From: Mycobacterium uberis
GTDB lineage: Bacteria > Actinomycetota > Actinomycetes > Mycobacteriales > Mycobacteriaceae
Assembly: GCF_003408705.1 (NCBI RefSeq)
Contig: NZ_QAYL01000015.1
Location: 62,001-126,000 of the forward strand
Direction of reading: 5' to 3'
DNA: 64,000 nt
This document shows, in pieces, positions 1-10,043 of this stretch. The position numbers were made by a program, and so were the translations under genes. Position 1 is the first letter of the stretch. Every line of letters begins with the position of its first letter. The notes below the pieces were generated by a model. It did not search any database. It had not been told where the DNA came from and saw nothing but the letters and a program-made list of their open reading frames with translations.

Positions 1-2470
1 CGGCTAACGGCTTTCGGCCCGACACTGGTCGTATCAGCGCGTACCGTAGCCCCGGTGGGGCAGGTATCCGGTTGGACGGCAACACCAACCTCGGCGCCGA
101 GATCAGCGCACACTTCGATTCCATGCTGGTCAAGCTGACCTGCCGGGGTCGTGACTTTCCGACGGCCGTGAGCAGGGCGCGCCGGGCGATCGCGGAGTTC
201 CGGATTCGTGGGATATCGACGAATATTCCCTTTTTACGGGCGGTCCTGGATGACCCGGACTTTCAGGCTGGCCGCCTCATCACGTCGTTCATTGACGAGC
301 GGCCGCAGTTGTTGACCGCGCGCGCCTTGGCCGATCGTGGTACCAAGATCCTCAGTTATCTGGCCGATGTCACCGTCAACCAACCGCACGGTTTGCGGCC
401 GTCAACGGTGTATCCGGACGACAAGCTTCCCGACATTGATCTACACACCCGGCCCCCGGACGGATCCAAGCAGCGATTGGTTGAGCTGGGGCCCCAGCGT
501 TTTGCGCGCTGGCTGCGGGAATCGGCAGCGGTCAGGGTTACCGATACGACGTTTCGCGACGCCCACCAATCGCTGCTGGCTACCCGAGTGCGTACCAGCG
601 GGTTGGCTAGGATAGCACCATATCTAGCCCGGATTACGCCACAGTTATTGTCGGTGGAGTGTTGGGGTGGCGCTACGCACGTGTGGCGCTGCGTTTCCTC
701 AAGGAAGATCCCTGGGATCGGTTGGCGACACTACGTGATGCGCTGCCTAACATCTGCTTGCAGATGCTGCTGCGGGGCCGCAACACGGTCGGCTACGCAC
801 CGTATCCGGAAGTGGTTACTTCGGCGTTTGTGGCGGAGGCAACAGCCACCGGTGTTGACATCTTCCGAATTTTTGACGCGCTCAACAACGTTGAGTCGAT
901 GCGCCCGGCGATCGATGCGGTACATGAAACTGGTTGTGCAGTAGCAGAAGTCGCTATGTGTTATACCGGTGATCTGTCTGACCCGGGGGAGTCACTCTAC
1001 ACCCTAGACTATTACTTGAGCCTAGCCGAACAGATAGTGGGTGCTGGCGCACACGTGCTGGCTGTCAAGGATATGGCAGGACTGTTGCGGCCACCGGCAG
1101 CGCGGCGGTTGGTTGGTGCGTTGCGTAGTCGTTTTGATCTGCCCGTGCACGTGCACACCCACGATACACCAGGTGGGCAGCTGGCCAGCTATATGGCTGC
1201 ATGGCAGGCTGGGGCTGACGCCGTCGACGGGGCTGCCGCACCGATGGCAGGAACCACCAGTCAGCCTGCGCTGAGTTCAATTGTAGCTGCTACAGCACAC
1301 ACCGAGTACGACACCGGTCTGTCGCTCTCTGCGGTATGTGCACTAGAGCCGTACTGGGAAGTGCTACGAAAATCCTACGCACCCTTCGAACTTGGGCTTC
1401 CTTATCCGACGGGGCGGGTCTATAACCATGAGATTCCGGGTGGCCAGTTATCCAATCTTCGTCAGCAAGCGATTGCACTGGGGCTGGGGGATCGATTCGA
1501 GGAGGTTGAGGAGGCCTATGCGGGGGCTGACCGTGTGTTGGGCAGGTTGGTCAAGGTCACGCCGACGTCGAAAGTGGTCGGCGATCTAGCGCTGGCGTTG
1601 GTCGGCGCTGGGATAAGTGCAGATGAATTTGCCTCGGATCCAGAGCGATTCGATATCCCGGATTCAGTGATGGGGTTCTTGCGGGGCGCGCTTGGTGATC
1701 CGCCCGGCGGGTGGCCCGAACCGTTGCGGACGATGACGCTGGCCGGCCGTGCTCCGACCAAGCCCATTCAGCAGTTAGCCAACGACGATGAGGCAGCCTT
1801 ATCATTGGCCGGTCCGAAGCGTCGAGCTACCTTAAACAGGTTGTTATTCCCAGTTCCAACAAAGGAATTCGAGGAACACAGAGAGACCTATGGCGATACT
1901 TCACAATTGTCGGTCAACCAGTTCTTCTACGGCCTTCGCCAGGATGAAGAACACAGGGTGGTACTAGAGCCCGGGGTTGAGCTGTTGATCGGGCTGGAGG
2001 CCATTTCCGAGCCCGACGAGCGTGGTATGCGAACAGTGGTGTGTATTATCAATGGTCAACTGCGGCCGATCCTGGTGCGTGACCGCAGCATCTCCAGCGT
2101 TGTCCCGACCGCCGAGAAGGCCGACCGCAGTAATCCCGGACATATTGCGGCACCGTTCGCTGGAGTCGTCACCGTGGCAGTGTCCGTCGGCGACCAAGTC
2201 AGCGTCGGCCAGACCATCGCCAGCATCGAGGTGATGAAGATGGAAGCCCCGATTACCGCCCCGAGGGACGCTGTTGTAGCACGGGTAGCGGTGTCTAATA
2301 CCGCCGTGGTGGAGAGCGGAGACTTGCTGGTGGTGCTTGAATTGACTGAGCCGGCGACGATACAGAGCGAAGCGATGAAGAGGAGCGGCGCAGGTGACCC
2401 GAATCATTGGCGGCGTAGCGCGGGGAAGGCACATCGTTGTTCCACGACGGGGGACCAGGCCGACTACTGA
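1..2470 (+). pseudogene. pca: pyruvate carboxylase, 3' part, one frameshift
   Basis: Biotin-dependent pyruvate carboxylase makes oxaloacetate from pyruvate for anaplerosis. The window opens inside the biotin-carboxylase domain, in frame from base 3. The carboxyltransferase domain begins with VTDTTFRDAHQSLLATRV near 535-590, and the biotinyl lysine lies in IEVMKMEAP near 2225-2250. The frame is open from 3 to about 680, then continues one frame over from about 683. The family sequence GGAT-x-x-VALRFLKEDPW is matched only if one base is missing from 678-682. No other internal stop is seen. The C-terminus also runs about 40 residues past the usual end and overlaps rsmD. The single lesion suggests recent inactivation, programmed slippage or a sequence error; I favour a pseudogene. 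The M. tuberculosis counterpart is Rv2967c. Confidence 0.85.
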
Positions 2471-2948
2471 TCGGGTGCGTGAGTCGCTTTTTAACATCGT
2501 GGCTGCACGGCGGGATTTGACCGGTTTGGCGGTGTTGGACCTCTACGCCGGTTCAGGTGCGCTCGGCCTGGAGGCGCTGTCGCGTGGAACGGCGTCGGCG
2601 CTGTTTGTGGAATCCGACCAGCGCACGGTTGCCGTCATCGAGCGCAACGTGGCGGCCTTGGGTTTAGCTGGTGCCAGGCTGTGCCGCGGCCCGGTGGCAA
2701 CCGTCCTGGCCGGCGGAACCGAGTTGCCGGTGGATCTGGTGTTGGCCGACCCGCCCTACACGACCGACACTGCCGAGGTCGAAGCCGTGTTGGCCGCGTT
2801 GACCTCCCACGGCTGGGCGCGACCGGGAACTATTGCGGTGGTAGAGTGTAACGCCGCGAGTGTGCCGCTGACTTGGCCGGTCGAATGGAGTCCGTGGCGA
2901 TCGCGCAGGTACGGTGACACCCGTCTGGAGCTTGCCGAACTGGTCTGA
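2394..2948 (+). CDS. rsmD: 16S rRNA (guanine-N2) methyltransferase RsmD
   Basis: SAM-dependent methyltransferase of 184 residues that methylates G966 of 16S rRNA during 30S assembly (family knowledge). The N-terminal IIGGVARGR, the SAM-binding motif [18 protein letters not shown] near residue 45 and the catalytic ADPPYTT motif near residue 120 are all visible. The start is a GTG inside the over-long pca tail; it directly precedes the conserved TRIIGG and no better start lies upstream. coaD follows 22 bases downstream, as in many actinobacteria. Length and motifs are normal, so I regard it as functional. Confidence 0.92.
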   Translation: MTRIIGGVARGRHIVVPRRGTRPTTDRVRESLFNIVAARRDLTGLAVLDLYAGSGALGLEALSRGTASALFVESDQRTVAVIERNVAALGLAGARLCRGPVATVLAGGTELPVDLVLADPPYTTDTAEVEAVLAALTSHGWARPGTIAVVECNAASVPLTWPVEWSPWRSRRYGDTRLELAELV

Positions 2949-2970
2949 GTAGCCGTGTAGCGTCTCGGTC

Positions 2971-3453
2971 ATGAGCGGCGCGGTATGTCCGGGGTCATTC
3001 GACCCGGTGACGTTGGGCCACATCGACGTCTTTGAACGCGCTGCAGCTCAGTTCGACGAGGTGGTGGTCGCGATCTTGATCAACCCCGCCAAGAAGGGCA
3101 CGTTCGATCTTGACGAGCGGATTGCGATGATCATTGAGTCGACGACGCACCTGCCCAACGTGCGTGTGGAGGTCGGAGAAGGGCTGGTGGTCGACTTCGT
3201 CAGGTCCCACGGGATGACGGCCATCGTGAAGGGTCTGCGCACTGGCACGGATTTCGAATATGAGCTGCAGATGGCGCAGATGAACAAACACATCGCTGGC
3301 GTCGACACCTTTTTCGTTGCGACGGCGCCACGGTATTCGTTCGTGTCGTCGTCGTTGGCCAAAGAGGTTGCGATGCTAGCCGGCGATGTGTCGGAGCTTT
3401 TACCGGAACCGGTGAACCGCCGATTCCGGGAAAAGATGTCCGGCAGTAGTTAA
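2971..3453 (+). CDS. coaD: phosphopantetheine adenylyltransferase
   Basis: CoaD (KdtB) transfers AMP from ATP to 4'-phosphopantetheine, the penultimate step of coenzyme A synthesis, in the cytosol. The 160-residue frame is the normal family length. It carries the nucleotidyltransferase motif [13 protein letters not shown] (residues 8-20, with the T/HxGH signature), the substrate loop [19 protein letters not shown], and the ATP-contacting [16 protein letters not shown] near the C-terminus. The start is ATG. It is the last intact gene of this cluster; the next 2.5 kb is decayed sequence on the other strand. Confidence 0.95.
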   Translation: MSGAVCPGSFDPVTLGHIDVFERAAAQFDEVVVAILINPAKKGTFDLDERIAMIIESTTHLPNVRVEVGEGLVVDFVRSHGMTAIVKGLRTGTDFEYELQMAQMNKHIAGVDTFFVATAPRYSFVSSSLAKEVAMLAGDVSELLPEPVNRRFREKMSGSS

Positions 3454-3528
3454 GCCACAGTAGGTTTTACTGGCGGGCAAGCATCAGCCAGCCGATGTCG
3501 GCGGTTAGCTACAGCTCGCCGTCGTTTT

Positions 3529-4800
3529 TTAGTCGTCACGAAGCAGCTTTTCAGGATGGTGAAAGCTGTTGGTGTGTGGCTGGCCGTGGTCTAGGTATGG
3601 TGGTGGGATCTATTCTTTAGATAGGGTCTTTTTGCTTGCGGGTGACTTAATCTTATCAAGGATTTTATGGTTTCAAGGTCAGGTTATTGACGTCAATCGT
3701 CCTGCACTTCGCATAGGCGGTGACATGATAGACCTCGTAATAGTAGCCGGATACATCCTGTCCGGGTGCGGTTCAGCTACGATTGTTGACGTGCACCATG
3801 ATTCGCTGTGTTGGGGAGGCCAGCTGTTTCGTGTGGTATAGCGCGAGGGCTTTGCTGTTGTCGAAGATCGCCGGGTAATGGGGGGGCATGCTGTACCAGG
3901 CGGATCACGGTAGCTTATAGATTAAGATGGTGCTGTCGCCGGTGAGTACCTTGCTGGCCGCCGATTCCAAACTTTTCGAGCGTGGTGTAAGCCATGATGG
4001 TAGCCGCTGCCCCATTGTGCTGAAACAGCTTTCCGAACATCAGCAGTGCTTTCAATGTTGCGTTGAAGGCGTTGTGGTTGTGCTGGCTCGGCAAGCGGGT
4101 ATCGCGTAAATTGTTTCCAGTGCGGGCGGTCCGTCGGCCACGGAGGACTGATCTTCAGGGTTGGCCATGTCGGGGGCGATCAGTTTGGCTAACACTGTCT
4201 CCACGGTGGCGTGTGTCTCGGGGGTCAGCCAATCGTTAAGGCGAGCCATCCCGTCGGTGTTTTGCTTGCCCAAGGTTAGGCCGTCTCGGCGGGAGCGATC
4301 CCCATCAGTATAGTTTGCGTCCGGATTACGGCAGCTGGCCAAGCCGGTCGGCTAGCTCGGTCAGTTGGTCGGGGCGAAACTTGGTGGCCAGCCTAGCCGA
4401 ATGCGCTTCGGCCTGCTTGTGGGTCTCGATGTTCACCCAGCTGAATAGCCGGTGAAAAAGTTGCGGATTACCTGTACGTGGTAGATCCCGAAGCACTCGT
4501 CGCGATGGTCCCCGGCTGTAGCGGTCAACAACGGTGGCAACGGTTGACCGGTCGAGGTGCGCTCGGAGGCTTAAGTCAGCCGTCTCGGCGACCCGGCGTT
4601 GGCCTCGCCACCAGCCATGTGCAGTCGGCTCGCCAACGCCGCGGGCAGTGTGCCGCCGAGCTGTTTGGAATCAGACTGCTCGGCGATCTGATTTATCAAG
4701 CCGTACTCAAAGGCAGGTAGCTGACGGCACACCATCTCGCACCGTTGCAACAGGGCCAGTCGTTCCGGAGTGGTTAATGCATCTAAACAAGGTCCCCGTC
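3529..4800 (-). pseudogene. 13E12-repeat family protein (DUF222/HNH) remnant
   Basis: Read on the minus strand, fragments in changing frames follow a whole 13E12-family protein from N- to C-terminus. From 4790 down come TTPERLALLQRCEM and LINQIAEQS with LGGTLPAALASRL. Near 4330-4130 are LTLGKQNTDGM, LNDWLTPETHATVETVLAKL and APDMANPEDQS. Near 3595-3530 is YLDHGQPHTNSFHHPEKLL followed by a stop at 3529-3531. These are typical of the DUF222-HNH proteins encoded by REP13E12 elements. Stops and frameshifts are numerous and the middle is poorly preserved. In M. tuberculosis this interval holds purU (Rv2964); no purU-like sequence was recognised here. Open plus-strand frames in the region do not resemble any protein I know. 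Confidence 0.8.
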
Positions 4801-4937
4801 AGCTACGATATTATGTTATCTAGCATATCAAAGACCTCACTAGATTTCCACGCAGTTACTCGAAAACAAGTGCGAATAGTATCGCTAGAGGCCGACGTGC
4901 GGAGAAGTTATACGCAGGTAGACGCGGCTATTAGGTG

Positions 4938-5990
4938 ACGGTGATCGTGGTGGTCCTGTTTTGGGGCGGGGAGAGCCGCCCATCATGTGCACCATCGACA
5001 ATCCCCCTGGAGTCACGAACCGGGAGACCAGCAGCGCCACAAAGAAGAAAACGATATTGAGGTAGGCAGTAGATATTGAGGTAGGCAATATAGTCCCACA
5101 AGATCGCCGTGTGCATGACCGTGGCGTTGCGCTGGTCAGGATCAACAGGTCGACGAAGATGAACGTGATGACACCGCTAAAACTGGTTTCTTCGTTTCAC
5201 AGCACCGCGGCAAGTGACACATTGCCGATTGGGCAGGCGAAGGACACAATTGCTCAAAGAGGGGTCCTGCAATAGGCTTCTACAACGCTGCCCGCCCAGG
5301 TGATTGGCGAAAAAAGTTCTGTCTAAGCGGTTTGGGGTACTCCATTGTTTCGATGGCGCCGGCGATTAGGCGATTAGTAGGCCCAGAACAAGATCACGCA
5401 GGATCGCTAGCCACTTCATGACGAACGCATGTGAGAAAGCCTTGCGGAGAGAACAGAGCCGTTGCCAGAACGATCCTGCTTCTCGGATTGACATGTCCAT
5501 AACCAGCGTGGTCTTCCATCTAGCCGGCGGTTCCCCGTTCGGCCCGTTGGCGGGCTTCATTGATGAGCTGGGGTGTACGAACAACCGGAACGAGACAGCC
5601 AGTATAATGATCATCAGTGGGCCGTCGACGAACTCTGCGACGTTGAATTGCCAGCCCATCAGCAGAGCCAAGCTGGTGCCTAATTCCAACACCAGATTGG
5701 TGGAGCTGATCTCGAATACTATGGCGGGCGTGAAATTGGCGCCCTTACGTAACAGCGGTCAAGCTAAAGCCGCCACGGCGTAGGGAGACATTATGATGCC
5801 AAGTCCAACCTGGTTTGACGGCTAGGTTGCGTGGTCGATCGTCTCCTAGCAGTGCCACGAGCGTCGAGCGACGGACCACGGCCTGCACCACTGCACGATA
5901 AGACGAATCCAAGGATCAACGCCCACCAGATCTCGCACGCCATCAACCCCACTAGAGCCAGGGGTTAAACCAACTGCTGTCAGTACTGAG
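4938..5990 (-). pseudogene. YraQ-type (DUF318) permease remnant
   Basis: Minus-strand pieces match the multi-pass permease family to which Rv2963 belongs. From the N-terminal side they are EIWWALILGFVLS (near 5930), a stretch around 5740-5580 with LLMGWQFNVAEFVDGPLMII, then FWQRL..LRKAFSHAFVMKW with FANH/TNHLG near 5470-5300. The family hallmark CPIGNV (near 5250-5210) precedes VITFIF, and YLNIVFFFVALLVSRF near 5070 closes it. Several frameshifts and stops interrupt the gene. One is explained by a 19-base-period tandem duplication at 5053-5087. The substrate of this family is not established in mycobacteria. Confidence 0.78.
5053..5087. repeat. 19-bp-period direct duplication
   Basis: Two identical 16-base copies (5053-5068 and 5072-5087, beginning GATATTGAGG) are separated by GTA, so the period is 19. 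It lies in the last membrane segment of the permease pseudogene. Since 19 is not a multiple of three, the duplication by itself breaks the frame: one copy reads in the YLNIV frame and the other in a different one. Confidence 0.85.
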
Positions 5991-6185
5991 TCCTCACATT
6001 CAGTCCGGGTGCGATGGTCGGTGTCAAAACGTCGTCATAGTACCCCCTATGGGTAAATTTTCAATCCTTCGGCGCTGGTCTTGGCACTGCCGGTCGTCGG
6101 ACTAATGTCCGACACACCGAGCCGACAGCATGGTCGCAGCGGTAACAGCAGGCACACTGGTAACAACCAACGATGCCAGGAGGGT
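5991..6185. other. junction and leader region before sepIVA
   Basis: This stretch separates the last recognisable permease sequence from the sepIVA start. I see no coding remnant in it. A strong Shine-Dalgarno AGGAGG at 6178-6183 serves the ATG at 6186. Relative to M. tuberculosis gene order, the long PDIM/PGL biosynthesis block (Rv2928 to about Rv2962c) would sit here and is absent, so this is a rearrangement junction. Confidence 0.5.
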
Positions 6186-6929
6186 ATGGCTGTGTACCGA
6201 GTCTTTGAAGCGCTGGACGAATTGGGTACTATTGTCGAAGAAGCTCGCGGTGTGCCGATGACGGCAGGTTGTGTGGTACCCCGTGGCGATGTGTTGGAGT
6301 TAATCGATGATGTCAAAGATGCGATCCCGGGTGAGCTGGACGATGCCCAGGATGTGCTCGACGCGCGCGATTCGATGCTCAACGAGGCCAAGGCGCATGC
6401 CAATTCTATGGTTTCTTCGGCGACTACCGAGTCGGAGTCATTGCTGAACCACGCGCGCGCGGAAGCTGATCGGATCCTGTCTGACGCGCAATCGCAGGCC
6501 GAGCGTATGGTCGGCGAGGCGCGTCAACACAGCGAGCGGATGCTCGGGGAGGCTCGTGAGGAGTCGATTCGCATCGCGACGGCAGCCAAACGCGAGTACG
6601 AGGCCAGCCTCAGCCGCGCCCAATCCGAATGCGACCGATTGATCGAAAACGGCAATATCTCCTATGAAAAGGCCGTCCAAGAGGGTATCAAGGAACAGCA
6701 GCGCCTGGTGTCGCACAACGAGGTGGTACAGGCGGCTAACGCTGAATCCACCCGACTCATCGACGCGGCACACGCTGAGGCGGACCGGCTGCGCGGCGAG
6801 TGCGATATTTATGTCGACAACAAGCTCGCCGAGTTTGAGGAGTTTCTCAACGGTACGATCCGTTCGGTGGGGCGCGGCCGTCACCAGCTTCGCACGGCGG
6901 CCGGTATGCACGACTATGCGACCCGCTAG
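6186..6929 (+). CDS. sepIVA: septation/growth regulator SepIVA (DivIVA-like)
   Basis: A 247-residue coiled-coil protein of the DivIVA-like family, equivalent to Rv2927c. The mycobacterial homologue SepIVA acts at the inner-membrane domain and divisome in cell-wall growth and septation (family knowledge). The N-terminal MAVYRVFEALDELGTIVEEA resembles the DivIVA membrane-targeting end. The centre (residues about 55-205) is rich in Ala, Glu, Arg and heptad patterns such as EADRILSDAQSQAERMVGEA. The tail GRGRHQLRTAAG is basic. The ATG at 6186 was chosen because AGGAGG lies just upstream and the conserved protein begins there, although the frame is open further 5'. No lesions. Confidence 0.88.
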   Translation: MAVYRVFEALDELGTIVEEARGVPMTAGCVVPRGDVLELIDDVKDAIPGELDDAQDVLDARDSMLNEAKAHANSMVSSATTESESLLNHARAEADRILSDAQSQAERMVGEARQHSERMLGEAREESIRIATAAKREYEASLSRAQSECDRLIENGNISYEKAVQEGIKEQQRLVSHNEVVQAANAESTRLIDAAHAEADRLRGECDIYVDNKLAEFEEFLNGTIRSVGRGRHQLRTAAGMHDYATR

Positions 6930-6964
6930 CTCGTTGTGCTAAGTACCATCGCTATGGCGAACTG

Positions 6965-7618
6965 GTGAGTGCTGCGCTGGCGCCACGCGGTGGGCGCCGT
7001 AGGATTTCTGTTATGGGTCGGCAGCATGGTGTCACGGCGCAGCGACATCCGGCCTCGCCGATGGCGATCGACATCACCCGGTTGGGGCGACGACCGGGAG
7101 CGATGGTCACCCTGCAAAAAACCCTGTCCAGCCCAGCACGCATTGGACTGGAGCTGATCGTGATCGAGCGGGGTGCTCCGATGGACCTTGACCTGCGGGT
7201 GGAGTCGGTGTCGGAGGGTGTTTTGGTTACTGGTACATTGAGTGCGCCTACGGTGGGTCAGTGTGCCCGTTGTTTGACCGCGGTCCATGGGCACGTGCAA
7301 GTCACCTTAACCGAACTGTTTGTCTGTTCCGACAGCGCGACAGAGGTGATCGCCGCGGGTGAACAGGTCGGACATGTGGTCGATAACACGATCGATCTTG
7401 AACAGTCTATCGTCGACGCCGTCGGGCTCGAGCTCCCATTCGCGCCAACGTGCCGGCCGGACTGTCCTGGATTATGCGCAAAATGCGGTGTTTCGTTGGC
7501 CGCTGATCCCCGGCATCACCATGACCACATCGACCCGCGTTGGACCAAGTTGAGTGACATGTTGGCGCCCGAAATTCTACAGACATCGAAAACGGACGTA
7601 TCGTGGGGTGAGCAGTGA
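6965..7618 (+). CDS. DUF177 (YceD-like) protein
   Basis: Member of the DUF177/YceD family (Rv2926c), whose relatives are associated with 23S rRNA metabolism and L32 accumulation. It contains [12 protein letters not shown], the paired cysteines of GQCARCLT near residue 95 and [13 protein letters not shown] near residue 165, suggesting a metal or disulfide site. The first 32 or so residues (to [10 protein letters not shown]) are poorly conserved, so an internal start (for example the ATG near 7019 or 7061) is possible. The stop TGA overlaps the GTG start of rnc, so the two are translationally coupled. Many bacteria have rpmF between these genes; none is present here. Confidence 0.85.
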   Translation: MSAALAPRGGRRRISVMGRQHGVTAQRHPASPMAIDITRLGRRPGAMVTLQKTLSSPARIGLELIVIERGAPMDLDLRVESVSEGVLVTGTLSAPTVGQCARCLTAVHGHVQVTLTELFVCSDSATEVIAAGEQVGHVVDNTIDLEQSIVDAVGLELPFAPTCRPDCPGLCAKCGVSLAADPRHHHDHIDPRWTKLSDMLAPEILQTSKTDVSWGEQ

Positions 7619-8331
7619 CCCAGCCCCCACAAGCTCTGCTCGATGCGCTCGACGTCGATTTGCCTGATGAGCTGCTTTCGCTGGCGTTGACACATCGCAG
7701 TTATGCTTACGAGCACGGCGGGTTGCCGACCAACGAGCGCTTGGAGTTTCTCGGCGACGCTGTACTGGGTTTGACCATCACCGATGAGCTGTTCCATCGC
7801 CACCCTGACCGTTCGGAAGGGGATCTGGCCAAATTGCGGGCCAGCGTAGTCAACACCCAGGCACTGGCCGACGTTGCGCGGAATTTATCCGACGGGGGTC
7901 TCGGCGGTTACTTGCTGTTGGGCCGCGGCGAAGCAAATACTGGGGGAGCCGATAAGTCCAGCATCCTGGCCGACGGCATGGAATCGCTGCTGGGTGCAAT
8001 CTACCTGCAGCACGGTATCGAGGTGGCCCGCCAGGTGATTCTGCGGTTGTTCGGCGCGCTGCTGGATGCTGCGCCCACCCTGGGAGCTGGGTTGGATTGG
8101 AAGACCAGCTTGCAGGAGCTAACAGCAGCACGCGGCATGGGTGCGCCATCGTATGCGGTGACCTCCACTGGACCGGACCACGACAAAGAATTCACTGCGG
8201 TCGTCGTCGTGATGGACACCGAGTACGGGTCGGGTGTAGGCCATTCCAAGAAAGAGGCTGAACAGAAAGCTGCATCAGCGGCTTGGAAAGCACTCGACGT
8301 GCTGGACGGTGTGGGGAAAACTTCCGCGTAG
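7615..8331 (+). CDS. rnc: ribonuclease III
   Basis: Double-stranded-RNA endonuclease that processes the 30S rRNA precursor and other duplex RNA. The 238-residue protein has the RNase III signature [14 protein letters not shown] near residues 42-55, the second acidic site EGDLAKLRA / [12 protein letters not shown], and a C-terminal dsRNA-binding domain (DWKTSLQEL through [19 protein letters not shown]). The GTG start overlaps the stop of the DUF177 gene. mutM follows after about 40 bases. No lesion seen. Confidence 0.95.
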   Translation: MTQPPQALLDALDVDLPDELLSLALTHRSYAYEHGGLPTNERLEFLGDAVLGLTITDELFHRHPDRSEGDLAKLRASVVNTQALADVARNLSDGGLGGYLLLGRGEANTGGADKSSILADGMESLLGAIYLQHGIEVARQVILRLFGALLDAAPTLGAGLDWKTSLQELTAARGMGAPSYAVTSTGPDHDKEFTAVVVVMDTEYGSGVGHSKKEAEQKAASAAWKALDVLDGVGKTSA

Positions 8332-8370
8332 TCGATGCTGATGACCCACTGCGCTTGCGAGCCTCATTAA

Positions 8371-9219
8371 ATGCCCGAACTGCCTGAAGTCGAGGTGGTG
8401 CGGCGCGGCCTGCAGTGCCGTATCGTAGGCAGGACGATTACTGCGGTGCGGGTGCATCATTCGCGTGCGGTGCGCCGCCACGCTGCTGGGCCTGCTAACT
8501 TCGCAGCCCGGCTGCTCGGTACCCGGATCAACGGAACTGATCGGCGCGGCAAATATCTGTGGCTCCTGCTGGACACGGACACTGCGCTGGTGGTGCATCT
8601 CGGCATGAGCGGGCAAATGTTGCTGGGGGCTGTGCCGCGCGCCGATCACGTCCGGATCTCTACGCTGCTTGACGACGGAACCGTGTTGAGCTTCGTTGAT
8701 CAGCGGACCTTCGGGGGGTGGCTGCTCGCCGACCTAAAGATGGTGGACGGCAATGTGCTGCCGGTGCCCGTCGCCCACTTGGCACGCGACCCGCTCGACC
8801 CGAAGTTCGATGCTGAAGCTGTAGTGAAAGTGTTGCGACGCAAGCATTCCGAGATTAAGCGCCAGCTCCTCGATCAGCAAGTGGTGTCCGGAGTCGGTAA
8901 CATCTACGCCGATGAGGCGCTATGGCAGGCTAAAGTGCACGGTGTGCGGATCGCGGCCATGCTGACCCGTCGGCAGCTGGCCGCCGTTCTGGATGCCGCT
9001 GCCAATGTGATGCGCAACGCGCTGGCCCAGGGCGGGACTTCGTTCGATTCGTTGTATGTCAACGTAAACGGCGAATCGGGTTACTTCGACCGATTGTTGG
9101 ATGCCTATGGCCGCGAAGGTGAAAGCTGCCGGCGCTGCGGCGCGGTAATGCGTCGGGAAAAGTTCATGAACCGTTCTTCGTTTTACTGCCCGAGATGCCA
9201 GCCGCGGCCTCGATGGTAA
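8371..9219 (+). CDS. mutM: formamidopyrimidine-DNA glycosylase
   Basis: Bifunctional base-excision repair enzyme removing 8-oxoguanine and other oxidised purines, then nicking the abasic site. The N-terminus [10 protein letters not shown] supplies the catalytic Pro2 and Glu3. GKYLW carries the conserved lysine, and the helix-two-turn-helix motif is in [18 protein letters not shown]. The C-terminal zinc finger is CRRCG ... FYCPRCQ. At 282 residues it is close to the actinobacterial norm. It is retained although the following genes (OsmC, acylphosphatase) are lost. Confidence 0.95.
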   Translation: MPELPEVEVVRRGLQCRIVGRTITAVRVHHSRAVRRHAAGPANFAARLLGTRINGTDRRGKYLWLLLDTDTALVVHLGMSGQMLLGAVPRADHVRISTLLDDGTVLSFVDQRTFGGWLLADLKMVDGNVLPVPVAHLARDPLDPKFDAEAVVKVLRRKHSEIKRQLLDQQVVSGVGNIYADEALWQAKVHGVRIAAMLTRRQLAAVLDAAANVMRNALAQGGTSFDSLYVNVNGESGYFDRLLDAYGREGESCRRCGAVMRREKFMNRSSFYCPRCQPRPRW

Positions 9220-9286
9220 CTTCGGCCTCGGACCTTTTCACGCTGCTGTCGATCTTGGTGCAACGACCATCCGGTAGAAAGAAGCC

Positions 9287-9702
9287 ATGATCGAACTGAT
9301 AGGTTGAACGCACTGGAATACGCCGCTATACAGGATATGGTTCGCGAGGTGCGCAGGTACTTGTCGGCTCCGAGGAGGTCGACGGCGTATTTACTCCCGG
9401 TGAGTTGCTCAAGATCGCATGCGTCGCGTGCAGCGAGATGTCCAGCGATGAGCCATTGGCACGACGGCTCGGGGATGACTACAAGGCGGTGGTGCAGGTG
9501 TCCGGCGGCGCGGGCCGCGGTCAGGAGTGATACTTACTGCTGCAAGCAACCCCGAGCTCGACCTGTCGGGGTTGTCCGATGCCGACGAGGCCCGCTTGGT
9601 GGTTGTGGTCGACTGTGCGATCGACCTGTTCTGCACTGTCGGTCGCGCTCTAACAAACCCGGCACCACCGCGACGTTCAAGGTGGCGGATGTCGGTTTCT
9701 GA
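9287..9702 (+). pseudogene. OsmC/Ohr family protein remnant
   Basis: Equivalent of Rv2923c, an OsmC-like peroxide-response protein. The ATG at 9287 meets a stop after six codons. Correct pieces then appear in different frames: QVLVGSEEVDGVFTPGELLK near 9350-9410, SSDEPLARRLGDDYKAVVQV near 9440-9500, ELDLSGLSDADEARLVVVV near 9550-9605, and KPGTTATFKVADVGF before the stop at 9700-9702. OsmC proteins need paired cysteines; the first (CVACSEMSSDE) is still readable. At least three frame changes make it non-functional. Confidence 0.82.
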
Positions 9703-9985
9703 CATTCAGCTTACTGTTTGGGTGCACGGATGGGTCCAATGGGTCGGTTTCCGCTGGTGGACCCGCTGCCGGGCACTGGATCTGGGCTTCACCGGTTACA
9801 CGGTCAACCATGCTGACGACCGCGTGCTGGTGGTCGCCAAGGGGCCGCGTAGAACCGGCGAGACGTTGCTGCACCAGCTAGAGCAGCACCACGCCTGGTG
9901 GGTGAGGTCGACAAGGCGATCGTTGATTGCAGTCCCAACCACTTGGTGGATCAGTGGCTTCAGCGAACGCTCGATCGGTCTCAAT
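9689..9985 (+). pseudogene. acyP: acylphosphatase remnant
   Basis: The start ATG at 9689 overlaps the end of the OsmC remnant. The first 60 residues follow acylphosphatase, with VHGWVQWVGFRWWTRCRAL in place of the canonical VxGxVQGVGFR: the Gly after Gln is Trp here, which should disturb the phosphate loop. After about 9890 the frame is wrong. The expected TTPGxV and VDKAIVDCSP appear in the neighbouring frames, and ISGFSER returns in the first frame near 9950-9970, indicating two compensating indels. The usual stop after SER is missing, so translation would run into smc. A shifted but translated protein cannot be excluded, so pseudogene status is likely rather than certain. Confidence 0.7.
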
Positions 9986-10043
9986 TCATGCACGGGGGAG
10001 AGCTGGGTAACGTGGATCTGCCGCGCCGGTAGGCTGGCTGGTC

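Noticed and set aside
4478..4938. Plus-strand open frames in the 13E12 region
   Set aside because: They are antisense to the traced 13E12 protein and show no family resemblance.
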